From: Siphonodentalium dalli
Lineage: Eukaryota; Mollusca; Scaphopoda; Gadilida; Siphonodentaliidae
Direction of reading: 5' to 3'
DNA length: 64,000 nt
Assembly: GCA_032622095.1 (NCBI GenBank)
Contig: CP136064.1
Coordinates: 279,211,614-279,275,613, forward strand
Shown: piece by piece, positions 24,897 through 36,190 of the stretch
How the letters are laid out: each line of letters opens with the position of its first letter
Numbering within the stretch: position 1 is the first letter of the stretch
The notes under the pieces: generated by a model
Database searches by the model: none
Seen by the model: the letters and a program-made list of their open reading frames with translations, nothing else
Told to the model about the DNA's origin: nothing
Position numbers and translations under genes: made by a program

Positions 24897-25080
24897 ACTG
24901 GAGGAATACAACATTCTACAAACATCGCCAAAAATACAAAACAAATCGACTGTACCGCTCCATGGAAAACATCGTCTGAACTACGCTCAATTGTAAATAT
25001 TTACTACACGATTCGGGACGCATATATCGGCGATAAACGAACGAAAATGATTTCGCCATCGATAGTCACTGTATTGAATT
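24897..25080 (-). repeat. Dispersed repeat, inverted relative at 59590-59755
   Basis: Reverse complement aligns with 59590-59755, including GAGCGTAGTTCAGACGATG against GAGCGGAGTTCAGATGATG. The family is not identified. The partner lies in a DEPDC5 intron. Confidence 0.7.
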
Positions 25081-26680
25081 AATATATAAGAATGATGATG
25101 TGTGTTGTCAATTTGGTTATAATAGTTTTAAAAATAACTACATTGAACAAGATTATTCTCTATTTCTATCTGATCACCCTACCGGAGCACGTGTCACATC
25201 ACTTTAACTAATTGCATGCCCAACCAATGGTGTTAATTTCTAAATCAATTGTCTTTCTTATATTCAATATGAGACAGTTTCATTCTAATATATATCGCTT
25301 TCTAATCAATGTTGAAAGACACAGAATTAGTGTTCTATTTCAATTCAATAGAACTCATATTCCAATTATACATTCTAATACAGCTATCGTACATTTAATA
25401 TACGTCAATTTCATTTTAATAGCATTTCCATTAATATACGACAATACAAAACTAATTTTAACAGCAGTCAAAGCAAATCTAATGTCCTGTCACTGAGTCG
25501 CGACCATATTGGATGAATCCAGCTCCCGTTCCGCGGTTTAAGTGCTACATGTCAAAGTTTGGGAGGTGCAGTTTTCAACATGAACATATACCGGCTGCGG
25601 GCACATACTGAGTAAACCCCGTTGTGGACACGAGTGGCGAGTACAGTTAGGTTTGTTTTGAGGAAAATTTTGTTATTAACTGTTTTTCTTTGGACGAATA
25701 AAGCTCAATAAAGAGACAAAATACTTGATGAAGTGTGAGAATAAGCTTCCATGTTCAATTTTGTGTATTTTCAGCTCCAAGATGAGTGCGAGGTGATAAA
25801 TTTGGACAACGTTCCATTGGTATAGATAGTTTAGGAAAGTAAACCTACATTCACATTGGAATTTTCTTCTTTTATGCAGGAAAATATTGACAATTACATG
25901 TGACGCTCCAGTGTCGGAGTAAACCCCGAACCGGGCAAGATTTTTGCCCGCGTTGTAGTTTACTTTTGCCAGTTTTACTTTATTGGTGTATGGTATGTTT
26001 GGAAAGATGTCTTTATTTGAATTACTGGATAGGAATTTGGTGTTTTTGTATAAAAACACGTCACGAGTAGAGTGTCCCATATAGACTGCTCCATGTTTTC
26101 AAAAAAATTCTCGAGAAGTGTCTGCAGTGAAAATTTTGCTGAATAAAACTTAAATTGCATTTGACTAAGATTGTGTTTTTCTCCAGAACTATAAATGTGT
26201 AAAATTTCTCTAAACTCCAGTCACAGAATAAATTGGCATTGCTTATCATATACGTCTTCAATTGATTGGTGTAATTTCTAAATTGACTACTTTTAACTTA
26301 TTAGACTAACCCTGGTATGGAAAACTCTAATAGTTATAGCCCGATGAGCGGTTTTCTGATGCCTGCATAGGGGTTTACTGCCCGCAGCGGGGATTATAGG
26401 ATGACCAGCATGGAGACGAATCAGTCAAAAGTTAGCCTACAGCTCGAATATTCCGCCTCTGATGTCAACCACCAGAAGTTTTTGAGAAGTTTTGTCGAAT
26501 GACCAATAAAAGCATAGAAGAAAGAACACCCAATGACTTGGTTTAATCTAATATATATTTGGGAACTTATGTCTGTCTGTATGTGTCTTATAGACTCGAA
26601 AACTGCTCGACCGATCCGACTCAAATTTTGTATGCAGGCCTACTTCGATTTTAGTTTGATTATACAATGTATCAATAATT
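25081..26680. other. Intergenic, no gene recognised
   Basis: AT-rich, with open frames of 60-134 codons on minus (the longest at 25676-26080) that lack any recognisable motif and look compositionally random. GCTGCGGGCA and AGTAAACCCC motifs at about 25595-25620 recur inverted at about 26370-26392 and may be the ends of a decayed element. Confidence 0.4.
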
Positions 26681-26689
26681 TGATTTTGT

Positions 26690-27138
26690 GTTATCACAAA
26701 TTGTTGGGGAATTAGTGAAATAACAAAATGATTTTAAGATATCACAAACTGGAATTAGTGATATCTTAAATTCATTTTGTGACGTCACAAAATTGAATAT
26801 ATGAGATCACAAAATTGGTAAGCATATCAATAATTCGATTTTATGATATCACAAAATACACGAATAGTAGTCCAGCCATGCCATTTTCTATTTATTGATA
26901 TCACAAAATGAATTAGTGATATCATTAAATGCTTACCATTTTGTGATATCAATAATTCAATATTGTGATATTGTGATATAAAAAAAATAATTTATGATAT
27001 CACAAATAGGAATTAGTGATATCTTTAAATTATTTTGTGATATCATAAAATATTTAATGATATCATATATTTGATTTTGTGATATCATATATTTGATTTT
27101 GTGATATCACAAAATTAATTATTGATATCACTAAATAG
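26690..27138. repeat. GATATC-rich palindromic tandem repeat
   Basis: More than fifteen copies of TTTTGTGATATCACAAAAT-type motifs, separated by AT-rich spacers of 15-40 bp. Most motifs are self-complementary. Confidence 0.8.
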
Positions 27139-27139
27139 G

Positions 27140-28550
27140 TAATAAATAGAAGAACGGTGCCCCATATATATCAACGCCGATGAAAAAGCTAAAGAAAATA
27201 TGTTTGGTGTTTACAATAAGAATGTAGATTTCCGCTGATTTATTTCTATGATGATGGATGATGGTGCATATCATGTGCCAAAATGTAGGACTAGGCACAA
27301 GGAATGTAAAATTTGCCAAAATCGATTTATTGCAACAAAATAATGCTAACCACTGTCAACTATGGTATGAAATTTCCCAAAACTTGTTATTTATCAACAT
27401 TTTGTTTAACAAATTATGGCCGTATTATCACCAAATTATTCCGAAATTTGACCGTATTACCACTTGATTTTAGAGTTATCCATCTTCATCCGTAATTTTG
27501 TCCAAGACCCTCCGTTTGATCATGTGTTTCTGGGCCACATATTAATACACATCTCGGGGAAATAACAAACTTCAAAAATCAATATCTGATCACTCTGATC
27601 TTTGATGGGTGGGTTCCTCGACACGAATCAAATATTTTTTACCCCCGAAGTCAAAGAAATAGTAATTTTGGAGTGTCTGATCAGATTGAGTACCTTTAAA
27701 TTAAGCCGTTCTTACCAGGACTGTCATCCGCAAATAACAAATTTACATCGTGTATCTGAGGACGCCTTAAAAGTGTAATGTTATGCCGAGTACTCTTCAT
27801 TTGTTTTAATTTTCACTTATTTTCTATTTTAGTTGCGACTAAAAGCCCAGACACGGAAGCTGGCGATCGGCGAATACAAATTAGATTAACTGGTTTAAAC
27901 GCCCAAATATGTCATTGATCAGATTATTCGAAAGAATAATCAAATCAAATAGTGTGTATATACTGAAACACTTACGTGTGACACTCAAATTAATATTAAA
28001 TCCATGCTTGTGTTGTCCTTAAAGTTGTGCGCACACAATACTATAGTGTGTCATGCATGATGACCTTCTCTAACGAAATGAGTAGTTGGGCGCGAAGTGC
28101 TCTGGTTGGTCGATAAGATCCCCCTCTCATGAAGTTGTAGAAGGGCGCGAAACGCCCATGATGGTCAAAAAGATCGACAGATCTTCTCCTTCACCCACAA
28201 TTTTTTGTTTTGATGATATCTTGCATACAAAAAAGCATCAAAAGTCTACATGTCTGGCCGTGGCAAAGTTTGATTGGATTTAATAGGGGGGTATGGGGGT
28301 GCCCGAGGTGTCCCTTTGATGTTGTTGATGGTGCACTGAGCGAGCCATGCATGAAGAACGGGGACCTCTATGTTCATATATGCAAAGCGTCAATTTGATC
28401 TAAATTGAAGACATACAAGCAAGATAACTCCCACCCACAATTCTGGGCATAAAGTCTATTATAGAAGAGTAATGTGACAGGACTTGGTCCAACACAGCAA
28501 AACCCAACCGATATCCCAATCAGTTGTGGACGGGACGGAGAAGACTTGGT
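27140..28550. other. Intergenic, no gene recognised
   Basis: No conserved open frame. Frames of 60-69 codons on both strands lack recognisable domains. A short internal similarity (GGGCGCGAA, at 28089 and 28144) is present. Confidence 0.4.
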
Positions 28551-28558
28551 CTTTTTAA

Positions 28559-28940
28559 CCCTTTACCCAACAAACCGGCCAAATAAAGCTTCAACAGCCT
28601 GAAATATCTTCGGTCTGTCTCAATAGAACCATACACATATGGATATCATTGGAACCGGCTCCTTGACCACATTGTGATAGTTACAGTTATGCCCTGTGCC
28701 AATGCATTCTCTTATATATGCGAGTCGACCATAGGTCGCCTCGCATATATAAGAGAATGCATTGGCCTAAAAAAAATCCTTTTTTAACACTTTTTACCAT
28801 TTTTTCTTACATTCTTTAACAATTTTATAATTTTTAATGTGTTAAGCCAATGCATTCTCTTATATATGCGAGGCGACCTATGGTCGGCTCGCATATATAA
28901 GAGAATGCATTGGCACAGGGCCCTTCTGTTGGGTAAAGGG
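28559..28940. mobile_element. MITE-3, complete piggyBac-like copy (382 bp)
   Basis: Flanked by TTAA on both sides (28555-28558 and 28941-28944). Terminal inverted repeats begin CCCTTTACCCAACA. Inside are two long hairpins built from GCCAATGCATTCTCTTATAT and complements (about 28697-28767 and 28847-28916). TTAA duplication with CCC-starting ends is the signature of piggyBac transposases. No transposase is encoded, so it must be mobilised in trans. Confidence 0.88.
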
Positions 28941-29260
28941 TTAAGTTGGCACCCAAGAGACATTGCAAAAATGCTATGTTATAATGCAGAGCTTCCGATT
29001 CCAGCTAATAAGTTTGATATTGGAATAAATGCCACATTGAAAATCAATCTATCTGTTATAAATGAATTCTGCAATGATGTCAAAGCTGTCAAATCCCAAC
29101 ATCTAAATCTTTATTGATGCACTGATTGATGTAAATACAAATTTCCCTCGCTTCACAGACAGCAGCCATTTTTTATCGATTGAAAACAACAAATGAGGTA
29201 CACATAGTTGGAAAATCAGTTTTTAATTTAAAATGACATAAAACAACTTCATACCAACAA

Positions 29261-29697
29261 CAAGCCTTGAAATAGTGTGTCTGTTCTTTGCAGAATGAGG
29301 TCCCCAGAGGGTGAATTTAATGATGCTACCCCGCACGGTGGGCTAGCATCACCAAATTCACCCTCTGGGGACCTCATTCTGCTTAAACCTCGTTCTGCTG
29401 GGAAGTATCTATAGTCTCAAGTTAACATTGTTTTAAGTAAATTTTTCCCTTCTGTTCAGTTTCTATATCCCTAATTTGCAGAAGATAAAATGCATAATTG
29501 AGGTGACTAATGGGTGACCATCACAAACTTCAACTGGAAACCTGATCCTAGGTCTCCCATAGCAGTTGAGGCCTCAGCAGAATGAGGTTCCCAGAGGGTG
29601 AATTTGGTGATGCTAGCCCACCATGCGGGATAGCATCACTAAATTCACACTCTGGGGTCTTCATTCTACAAATGACAGACACACTATTTCAAGGCTT
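29261..29697. mobile_element. MITE-1, full-length copy with two palindromic arms
   Basis: Begins CAAGCCTTGAAATAGTGTGT and ends with its complement. Palindromes of about 120 bp at each side (29290-29393 and 29578-29690) flank a unique middle of about 180 bp. Flanks ACCAACAA and ATCAACAA match at 7 of 8 positions. Confidence 0.85.
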
Positions 29698-29739
29698 AAT
29701 CAACAAACATAACAGTGTAATAAAGCTTTAAGACTGTGA

Positions 29740-30172
29740 TTTACAAAATAACATACATGTATCTCTCATAGTCACATGGTGTCAAAATAACATCCATGTA
29801 TCTCTCAGTCACATGGTGTCAAAATAATCTCTCAAAGTCACATGGCATCAAAATAGCATACATGTATCTCTCAGTCACATGGTTTCAAAATAACATACAT
29901 GTATCTCTCAGTCACATGGTGTCAAAATAATCTCTCAAAGTCACATGGCATCAAAATAGCATACATGTATCTCTCAGTCACATGGTGTCAAAATAACATA
30001 CATGTATCTCTCAGTCACATGGTGTCAAAATAATAACTCTCAAAGTCACATGGCATCAAAATAACATCTACCAAAGCCACATGGCATCAAAATAACATCT
30101 ACCAAAGTCACATGGCAACGAAATAAAAAATCTCAAAGTCACATGGCATCAAAATAACATATCTCTCACAAA
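29740..30172. repeat. AGTCACATGGxxTCAAAATA minisatellite
   Basis: About a dozen irregular units of 28-38 bp combine AGTCACATGGTGTCAAAATA with ACATACATGTATCTCTC. Long and short units alternate. Confidence 0.88.
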
Positions 30173-30374
30173 TATGGCCCTGTGTTAAATCAAGATTCGA
30201 CACCGAATCAGACATCCGATCAATATTGCTTGGGCGATTCATTGTCGACACAAATATTAACGAATATCCAATTTGTCCCCATCATTGACACATCAATGCA
30301 AATTTGGAGCCAAATGATGATGATAAAGGAGTGATGTATCTGCAATATTTGTTGCAACACACGTCTTGCGTAAA

Positions 30375-30902
30375 TTATATAAATGGAGAAACGGACATGC
30401 ATTTTTTTTTAATGCCTATACCAGCTCCTATACACTGAATTTTTCCCCACCCCGGATGCCTAAATGGAACATAATCACGAATAACTGACGACCTATATGA
30501 TGCATGGAAGGCTAGCAGCTTCAATTCAAGATTTGATTCGATATTGGTTTCCTGATTTGATAACAGATTTTTAATGTGCCGAAAAAGTGCAGATTCACAG
30601 GGCCTAATATCAAAGTCACTTTTGACATATTTAAACCACACCATTAGATTCCTCATATCATGGGGATGATTAGATATAAGTTTGGTGGCAATCGGCGACA
30701 ACAAATATTTCTGCCCCTCCCCCTTTTCTGCCCCTGACAACAATTGCGTTAATTTAGAAAATTCTATCGTTATCTTACCCCTGTTAGACCCCTTTGGTGC
30801 CATCCAGATGGTCCCCTGTGAATTTCTATAGAAGACAGACAGATTTGCGGATTGAAACCATTGGTTTGTAAACAAAACTGTTAGTGATTTGTCAACAAAC
30901 AT
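30375..30902 (-). CDS. Unidentified 175-codon ORF, possibly a relic
   Basis: A minus-strand frame from ATG at 30902 to a stop at 30375. Its length is unusual for chance in this AT-rich setting, and residue use (several W, varied F, H and R) is less skewed than in nearby spurious frames. I recognise no domain, signal peptide or membrane segment. Its first 20 or so codons lie inside a diverged inverted repeat (30840-31110 with 31940-32190), so the start may belong to a transposon arm and the true coding part, if any, would be about residues 30-160. It may be a fragment of a captured or transposon gene. Low confidence. Confidence 0.3.
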   Translation of the reverse strand: MFVDKSLTVLFTNQWFQSANLSVFYRNSQGTIWMAPKGSNRGKITIEFSKLTQLLSGAEKGEGQKYLLSPIATKLISNHPHDMRNLMVWFKYVKSDFDIRPCESALFRHIKNLLSNQETNIESNLELKLLAFHASYRSSVIRDYVPFRHPGWGKIQCIGAGIGIKKKCMSVSPFI

Positions 30903-32192
30903 CGCTAATGTGTTGTAAGTTCAAATATTTTAGTCTAAATATGATTTTCGGAATATGTTCCAATTCTTTGACCATGCATGTACCATCAAGTTTTTAATAA
31001 ACCTTGATATCTAATTTGACTTTGAACAGTAATGCCACTGTAACGGTAATGGTTTGGTTAACACTGTTTTTGACCTTATGACATAATCCACAATTTGTAC
31101 CCAAGAAATCATGAATGAACTGATGTCACATCAATCAACTTGGAGCCACTGATTTTCGGAATGTTGACTCTTCCCATTCAATTGGTGTTCATTCAAGCAT
31201 GTAGCCATTCTCCACATCATTAGTCATAAGATATGTTGCTTTTTTTTAACAGACTCGGGGGTTGCCCATCAAAAATGACGGGTGACAAACATGGCATGTA
31301 GGAAAATCATGTGAAGAATTAGTAAATTATAATTGCCCCTCAAGTAATTTTAAATAATTATTAGTCACCTGGGCTAAGCAGCGCCTATTACATGACGTTA
31401 TCCGGATACATTTACCATCTATCTTTTAAGCTGATATTAAAAGCTCTTTATTGCTAATTATTAGTGCATCTTTAAGTCATTTCTATATCCCATGACATTC
31501 CCTGTGTCATGTTACCTATATATGTATATGTTTAACCCTTTGAGTGCCAGGGGCCGATCTCATCGGCCCTAAACCTACAAAATAAGTCTGTTAAAGAATA
31601 TAAGAATAAATTATTAAAATTGTAAAAAAAACAAAAAAACAAAAAACATTGTTAGGCCAATGCATTCTCTTATATATGCGAGGCGACCTATGGTCGACTC
31701 GCATATATAAGAGAATGCATTGGCACAGGGTATATGGGTTGATACAAAAATTGACCTGGCGCTCAAAGGGTTAAATGCACCAAATTTGTGATAGATAAAC
31801 ACACAGATGCACACACACAGACAAACACTTGTCTTTTATATAGATAGATTATCTTCCCCAAAGTTTCATTGCTTTCTGATCACCACATTCACGAGAGAAG
31901 TGAGGGTCAGCCCCAAACCACTGGTGTGCATACAAGCAATGCATTTTCTTGGGTACAAATTGTGGAGTATGTCATAAGGTCAAAAGCAGTGTCAACCCAA
32001 CCATTACTGTTCAAAGTCAAATTAGATATCAAGGTTTAATAAAAACTTGATGGTACATGGTCAAAGAATTGGAACATATTCAGAAAATCATATGTAGACT
32101 AAAATATTTGAATTTACAACACGATTAGCGATGTTTTTTGACAGATCACTGTAACAGTTTTGTTTACAGAACAATGGTTTCAACACGCAAAA
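30838..32192. mobile_element. Large inverted-repeat structure (arms ~260 bp)
   Basis: 30838-31110 and 31940-32192 are reverse complements at high identity by eye, sharing for example ACATCGCTAAT and CCAATTCTTTGACCATG. The roughly 830-bp interior holds a complete MITE-3 (31536-31770) and no coding sequence. It is probably a non-autonomous DNA element with long terminal inverted repeats, later invaded by MITE-3. Confidence 0.7.
31536..31770. mobile_element. MITE-3, complete piggyBac-like copy (235 bp)
   Basis: Bounded by TTAA on both sides. Ends CCCTTTGAGTGCCAGG and CCTGGCGCTCAAAGGG are inverted repeats. One long hairpin with GCATTCTCTTATATATGCGA lies inside. It is nearly identical to 39142-39368. 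Confidence 0.88.
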
Positions 32193-32342
32193 TTTCGTTA
32201 TTGGAGGTGTATCAATAACACAGTTCTCTATTTCTCCATGTTCGTCTTGGTGGTAATGTTTTAACAGACTTCTATAACATTTACCCACTGTGAGTGCATT
32301 GAGTTCCCTACTCAGGTGCGTAGATTAAAAAACAAAATTATA

Positions 32343-32430
32343 CAACAAATGTTTCCATACATACAGGTACACAAATGATTCCATACATACAGGTACACAA
32401 ATGTTTCCATACATACAGGTACACAAATGT
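32343..32430. repeat. 24-bp minisatellite, about 3.5 units
   Basis: Tandem copies of TTCCATACATACAGGTACAC followed by AAATG. Confidence 0.9.
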
Positions 32431-32551
32431 GAAGAATTTTGTGATGAACATCAGCATGATAACTAAATTTATTGAATTTTCACATAAAATTAACAATTTT
32501 CAACAAATAATCACATCACATTTTGAAAGCACATCAATAAATTCATGATCA

Positions 32552-32697
32552 GGACTGAGAATAAGGTGCTGGACATTTGGAGAATGAGGTTCACAGAGGG
32601 TGAATTTAGTGATGCTAGTGGTGCTCGGGTAGCATCACTACATTCACCCTCTGGGGACCTCATTCTACAAATATCCAGCACCATATTCTCAGACTTG
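32552..32697. mobile_element. MITE-1, compact copy
   Basis: Ends ACTGAGAATAAGGTGCTGGA and its approximate complement, with the MITE-1 palindrome AGAGGGTGAATTTAGTGATG inside. Confidence 0.8.
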
Positions 32698-32803
32698 CAC
32701 ATCAATAAATGCATGATTTGACTGATTTGAAAAACATCACACTAAGGCCAGGCAAAGTCAATTTCCCATTTGTCAGGCAGGGGTGCGTATTTATATTTTA
32801 TTA

Positions 32804-33449
32804 CCAGGCTGGAGAATAAGGTGCCTGTCATTTGCAGAATGAGGTCCCCCAGAGGGTGAATTTGCTATGCGGGATAGCGTCACCCTCTGGAGTCCTAATT
32901 CTACTTAGGCCTCATCTTCTCTGGAAAGTTTATTATAAAATTTCTATAAAACTTCTTCACATACAGTAATGCCCTAAGTAATCGACTCTTTAACTACAGC
33001 AGAATTATGGGTAACTTTTCAGGATTTAGTCGGAAATATGGCTTGTTCTCATTCATCGGAAAGCTCTCGGGGAGAGCTTTCCGATGAATGGCAACAAGCC
33101 ATATTTCTGACTAAATCCTGAAAAGTTACCCATAATTCTGCTGTAGTTAAAGAGTCGATTACTTAGGGCATTACTGTAGATTCTGTTTATTTGTTAGTTT
33201 AGTTTCTCTTTATCCCCAAATTAGCAGACGACACATTGCATAATCAAGGTTCCCAATGGGTGTACATCACAATATTCACCATTTGGGAACTTCGATCTGA
33301 GTCTATGTATCCCATATTAGATGAGGCCATGCAGAATGAGGTCCCCAGAGGGGGAATTTGGTGATGGTAACCAACTGTGTGGGATAGCATCACTAAATTC
33401 ACCCTCTGGGGACCTCATTCTGAAATGCCAGGTACGCGAAAGTCAGGCT
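32804..33449. mobile_element. MITE-1, full-length copy carrying a nested MITE-2
   Basis: Left palindrome about 32830-32920, right palindrome about 33330-33425, and the middle shared with copies at 61097 and 61924. The middle is interrupted by MITE-2 at 32964-33176. Confidence 0.85.
32964..33176. mobile_element. MITE-2, complete palindromic Tc1/mariner-like copy (213 bp)
   Basis: Almost a perfect palindrome from CAGTAATGCCCTAAGTAATC to its complement, centred near CTCTCGGGGAGAG. TA flanks both ends. The host sequence without it reads CACATAGATTCT in two other copies (about 61279 and 62091), so the insertion duplicated exactly TA, as Tc1/mariner transposases do. Confidence 0.92.
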
Positions 33450-34020
33450 TTTTTATTACATTCTTGTTCCTAGAATTACAGTGTTCCTGCTGTTCCAAAT
33501 TTTAAAATCAATATGGAACACGCGTTCCATTTAAAAAATGGATGTTGATTTGCTTGCGTTCCATAGAGCATGGATGCATGTTGGTGTGAGATTTTGTATG
33601 GAACACAACAAAATCAACATCCATTACTTATATCTACACTCAACTGGGAGATTAAGATTCATTTAGCACCATATCCAACGCTATCATTGTAGATGCCAGT
33701 AGGGGTGTGCGTGATGTCACGTCACGTAATTTCGACCAAATAACATCCTGTATTCATGTTCCATGCAATGCATGTGCGAGTGTAAATATATGCATCCCAC
33801 GACATAAATGATGCTTACTTCAACACATGGCAAAACAAGCCCTGTATGTGCCTGTTTTTTAAAAATTTTAATTCACGTATTCTAGGACGGATGGTGAGTA
33901 ATAAACACAGAACGACATGTGTGTTAATTGGTTTGTCGACAAGTGCCATCGTGATAGTGGAAGGATAAACTTGAGGTGTCCTATCCTTCCGTGCTTGCAC
34001 TCGTGCAATATCAACAAACC
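33450..34020. other. Intergenic, no gene recognised
   Basis: Contains a loose inverted repeat of TGGAACAC and AAATCAACATCCAT motifs (about 33490-33625). No supported coding sequence. Confidence 0.4.
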
Positions 34021-34026
34021 TATTAA

Positions 34027-34185
34027 CCCTTTCATGACTGGAACTTCCTGAATTTTTGCGAAAACCCTGTGCCAATGCATTCTCTTATATATGTGCGTCA
34101 CCCATAGGGCACCTCACATATAAAATAGAATGCACTGGCACAGGGTCTTTAATGCTGCATCAGCACAGCTCCTATCATGAAAGGG
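34027..34185. mobile_element. MITE-3 short subtype, piggyBac-like (159 bp)
   Basis: TTAA at 34023-34026 and 34186-34189. Ends CCCTTTCATGACTGGA and ATCATGAAAGGG. Contains one GCCAATGCATTCTCTTATAT hairpin. Confidence 0.85.
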
Positions 34186-34326
34186 TTAACACATGTGTCT
34201 TGTGTATTTATTACAATTTCTGGGGCATACACCAACAAAGCATTCCACACCCACATCGGCTAGCTTCAGGTCTAATATCAGTTGCCGTGACCATTATTTC
34301 CTGAACAGATGCCTGTAAAAGGTTAA

Positions 34327-34656
34327 CCCTTTCTATAAAATTGATTCTCCCACTCAGTTATAAAAGTATACAGTGGAATGGTCTATTATTTATCTGGAGG
34401 GATGATAAGGATATATGAGCAGACAACAGATAACAAAACGATAATACAAGTGCAGAAGGATTCCTATTAATTAATGGGAAATGTTCAGATAATAAGTTCA
34501 ACTAGTCATTTGTTGAACTTATTGTCTGAACATTTCCCACCAATTAACAGGATTCCTATGCACTTTCTATTTTCTGTCGTCCCTCCAGATGAATAATAGA
34601 CTCTTCCAATATTTACTTTTATGACTGATGGGAGAATCCATTTAGGAAAGAAAGGG
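34327..34656. mobile_element. MITE-4, piggyBac-like long hairpin (330 bp)
   Basis: Preceded by TTAA and followed by ATAA. Ends CCCTTTCTATAAAATTGATT and the complement of AATCCATTTAGGAAAGAAAG plus GG. The whole element folds back: GGGAAATGTTCAGATAATAA pairs with TTATTGTCTGAACATTTCCC around 34510. Confidence 0.8.
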
Positions 34657-34659
34657 ATA

Positions 34660-34965
34660 ATTCTACCCACATGTCTATCCAGAAGAAATACCCAGATGAC
34701 AAAAGTTTGTAATAAAATCTTGCAAACTATCTGTCAGACAAACATGCTTTAGAATCATCATTGTTGATGAAAAGGAGCATTAACATAATCAATTAGTTGA
34801 CCAGATGAGACGATAACCGTGGTAACAAGTTAGAGAGCTGATCATATGTAGCATTCAGACAGCTGCGTTGCATTGGTCCATTGCGATGGCATGATCCGTT
34901 GTCTGCGATAAATTGTTCACAGAGGTGAGTTGTGTATGTTGTGTTATAATGCAGAGCTAGGTGAA
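34660..34965. other. Intergenic, nothing recognised
   Basis: No coding, RNA or repeat signal that I can support. Confidence 0.4.
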
Positions 34966-35151
34966 CATCACTAACTTCAACTGGGGAACTTCAATATGAT
35001 CTGAGGTCTCCCATAGCAGTTGAGGCCTAAGCAGAACGAGGTACCCAGAGGGTGAATTTATTGATGCTAGCGCGCCGTGCAGGATAGCTTCAGTAAATTA
35101 ACCCTCTGGGGACCTCATTCTGCAAATGTCAGACACACTAAATTCAGGCTT
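34966..35151. mobile_element. MITE-1, 3' half
   Basis: Shares CCCATAGCAGTTGAGGCCT and the right palindrome with the full copy at 29261-29697. The left half is absent. Confidence 0.75.
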
Positions 35152-35170
35152 GGTAAACGCATACAAAGTA

Positions 35171-35371
35171 CAGTAATGCCATAAGTAATCGACCTCTTAA
35201 CCAAAGCAGAATTATGGGTAACTTTTCAGGATTTAGTCGGAAATATGGCTTGTTGCCATTCTCCCCGAGAGCTTTCTGATGAATGGCAACAAGCCATATT
35301 TCCGACTAAATCCTGAAAAGTTACCCATAATTCTGCTTTGGTTAAGAGGTCGATTACTTAGGGCATTAAAG
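35171..35371. mobile_element. MITE-2, complete copy (201 bp)
   Basis: Starts CAGTAATGCCATAAGTAATC right after TA and ends before TACACA. Palindromic, with the loop near TCTCCCCGAGAGC shortened relative to 32964-33176. Confidence 0.88.
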
Positions 35372-35379
35372 TACACAAC

Positions 35380-35665
35380 CGATTTGTCTGCACATGAGAA
35401 TAAGAGCATTGTTATGGTGTGGCAAAATACACCTCTGGTAATTCCAACAAAGTGTCATAATTCTGGTGAAAATAGGCGAGCATCACCTGAAATTCAAACT
35501 TGACCTGTAATTTGTGCCAGTAAACCCACATCCAAAATTTAATTCCATTCAGTTGAGACTATCTAAAATTACCATCCGGAAACCAAAAGTGTACAGACAG
35601 ATGGACAGACCAATGACATAATTTGTCCAATTTAAAAAAAATGGGTGTATAAAAAATGCATATGA
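35380..35665. repeat. Dispersed 'ccataactc' family member (3' flank of DEPDC5)
   Basis: Shares its start (AAGAGCATTG and GGCAAAATACACCT) and its end (ACAGACCAATGACATAAT then GGGTGTATAAAAA) with copies at 58852 and 62766-63745. It lies within about 110 bp of the DEPDC5 stop codon and so may be in its 3' UTR. Confidence 0.7.
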
Positions 35666-35772
35666 AACCTTGATACAATAAAAAAAATTGTATCGCCTGG
35701 GTATACTTTCTGGACATACACGGATAAGATAAACCCATTTTATACATCTTGCTATTGGAGTTCTTTAAAAAA

Positions 35773-36190
35773 TCACGTAACATCATCGCTTGAACTTCCT
35801 TCATATTTATACCAGAATTTCTGTAACCTTGCATCCTTATTTGAACAGAAACACCTGAAGTCTGCAAGCATTTTATCCTGAAAATGTTCATCACCTGTGA
35901 AATTAGAGCGCCATCTCTGTGAAAGCATGAAATTCCACGCCCACAAGAATCCAGCTTCATTCCCTCCAGATTGTCCGAGTTGACGAGCGATGTAGTCTTT
36001 GTGGAGTTCGCCGGACATTTTCTTGGTAATCGGAATGATTTGACTGTGAGCTTGGCCAGTCATTGTGCTGCTTTGTGGAATGAGTACAAACATTCCGGAG
36101 GTACAATGAACATACTGTTTGAAATCCGTGTCCAGCGATAAGAGCGATTCTCTCGTAGAAGGTTGAACTCCAATTTTCAGAAATCCGAAT
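35773..36190 (-). CDS. DEPDC5: DEPDC5 terminal exon: end of C-terminal domain and stop
   Basis: Acceptor CATTCCTTAG at 36200-36191. The first base completes an arginine codon split AG/A. The 138 residues include FGFLKIGVQ, FVLIPQSS and the strongly conserved AWNFMLSQRWRSNFTGDEHF, and end KFWYKYEGSSSDDVT. The last dozen residues are typically variable. The preceding intron begins with a dispersed repeat only about 40 bp upstream of the acceptor. Confidence 0.95.

Noticed and set aside
25676-26080. 134-codon minus-strand frame
   Set aside because: Low-complexity, AT-driven composition with no motif, no splice context and overlapping frames in other phases. Cannot be supported as a gene.
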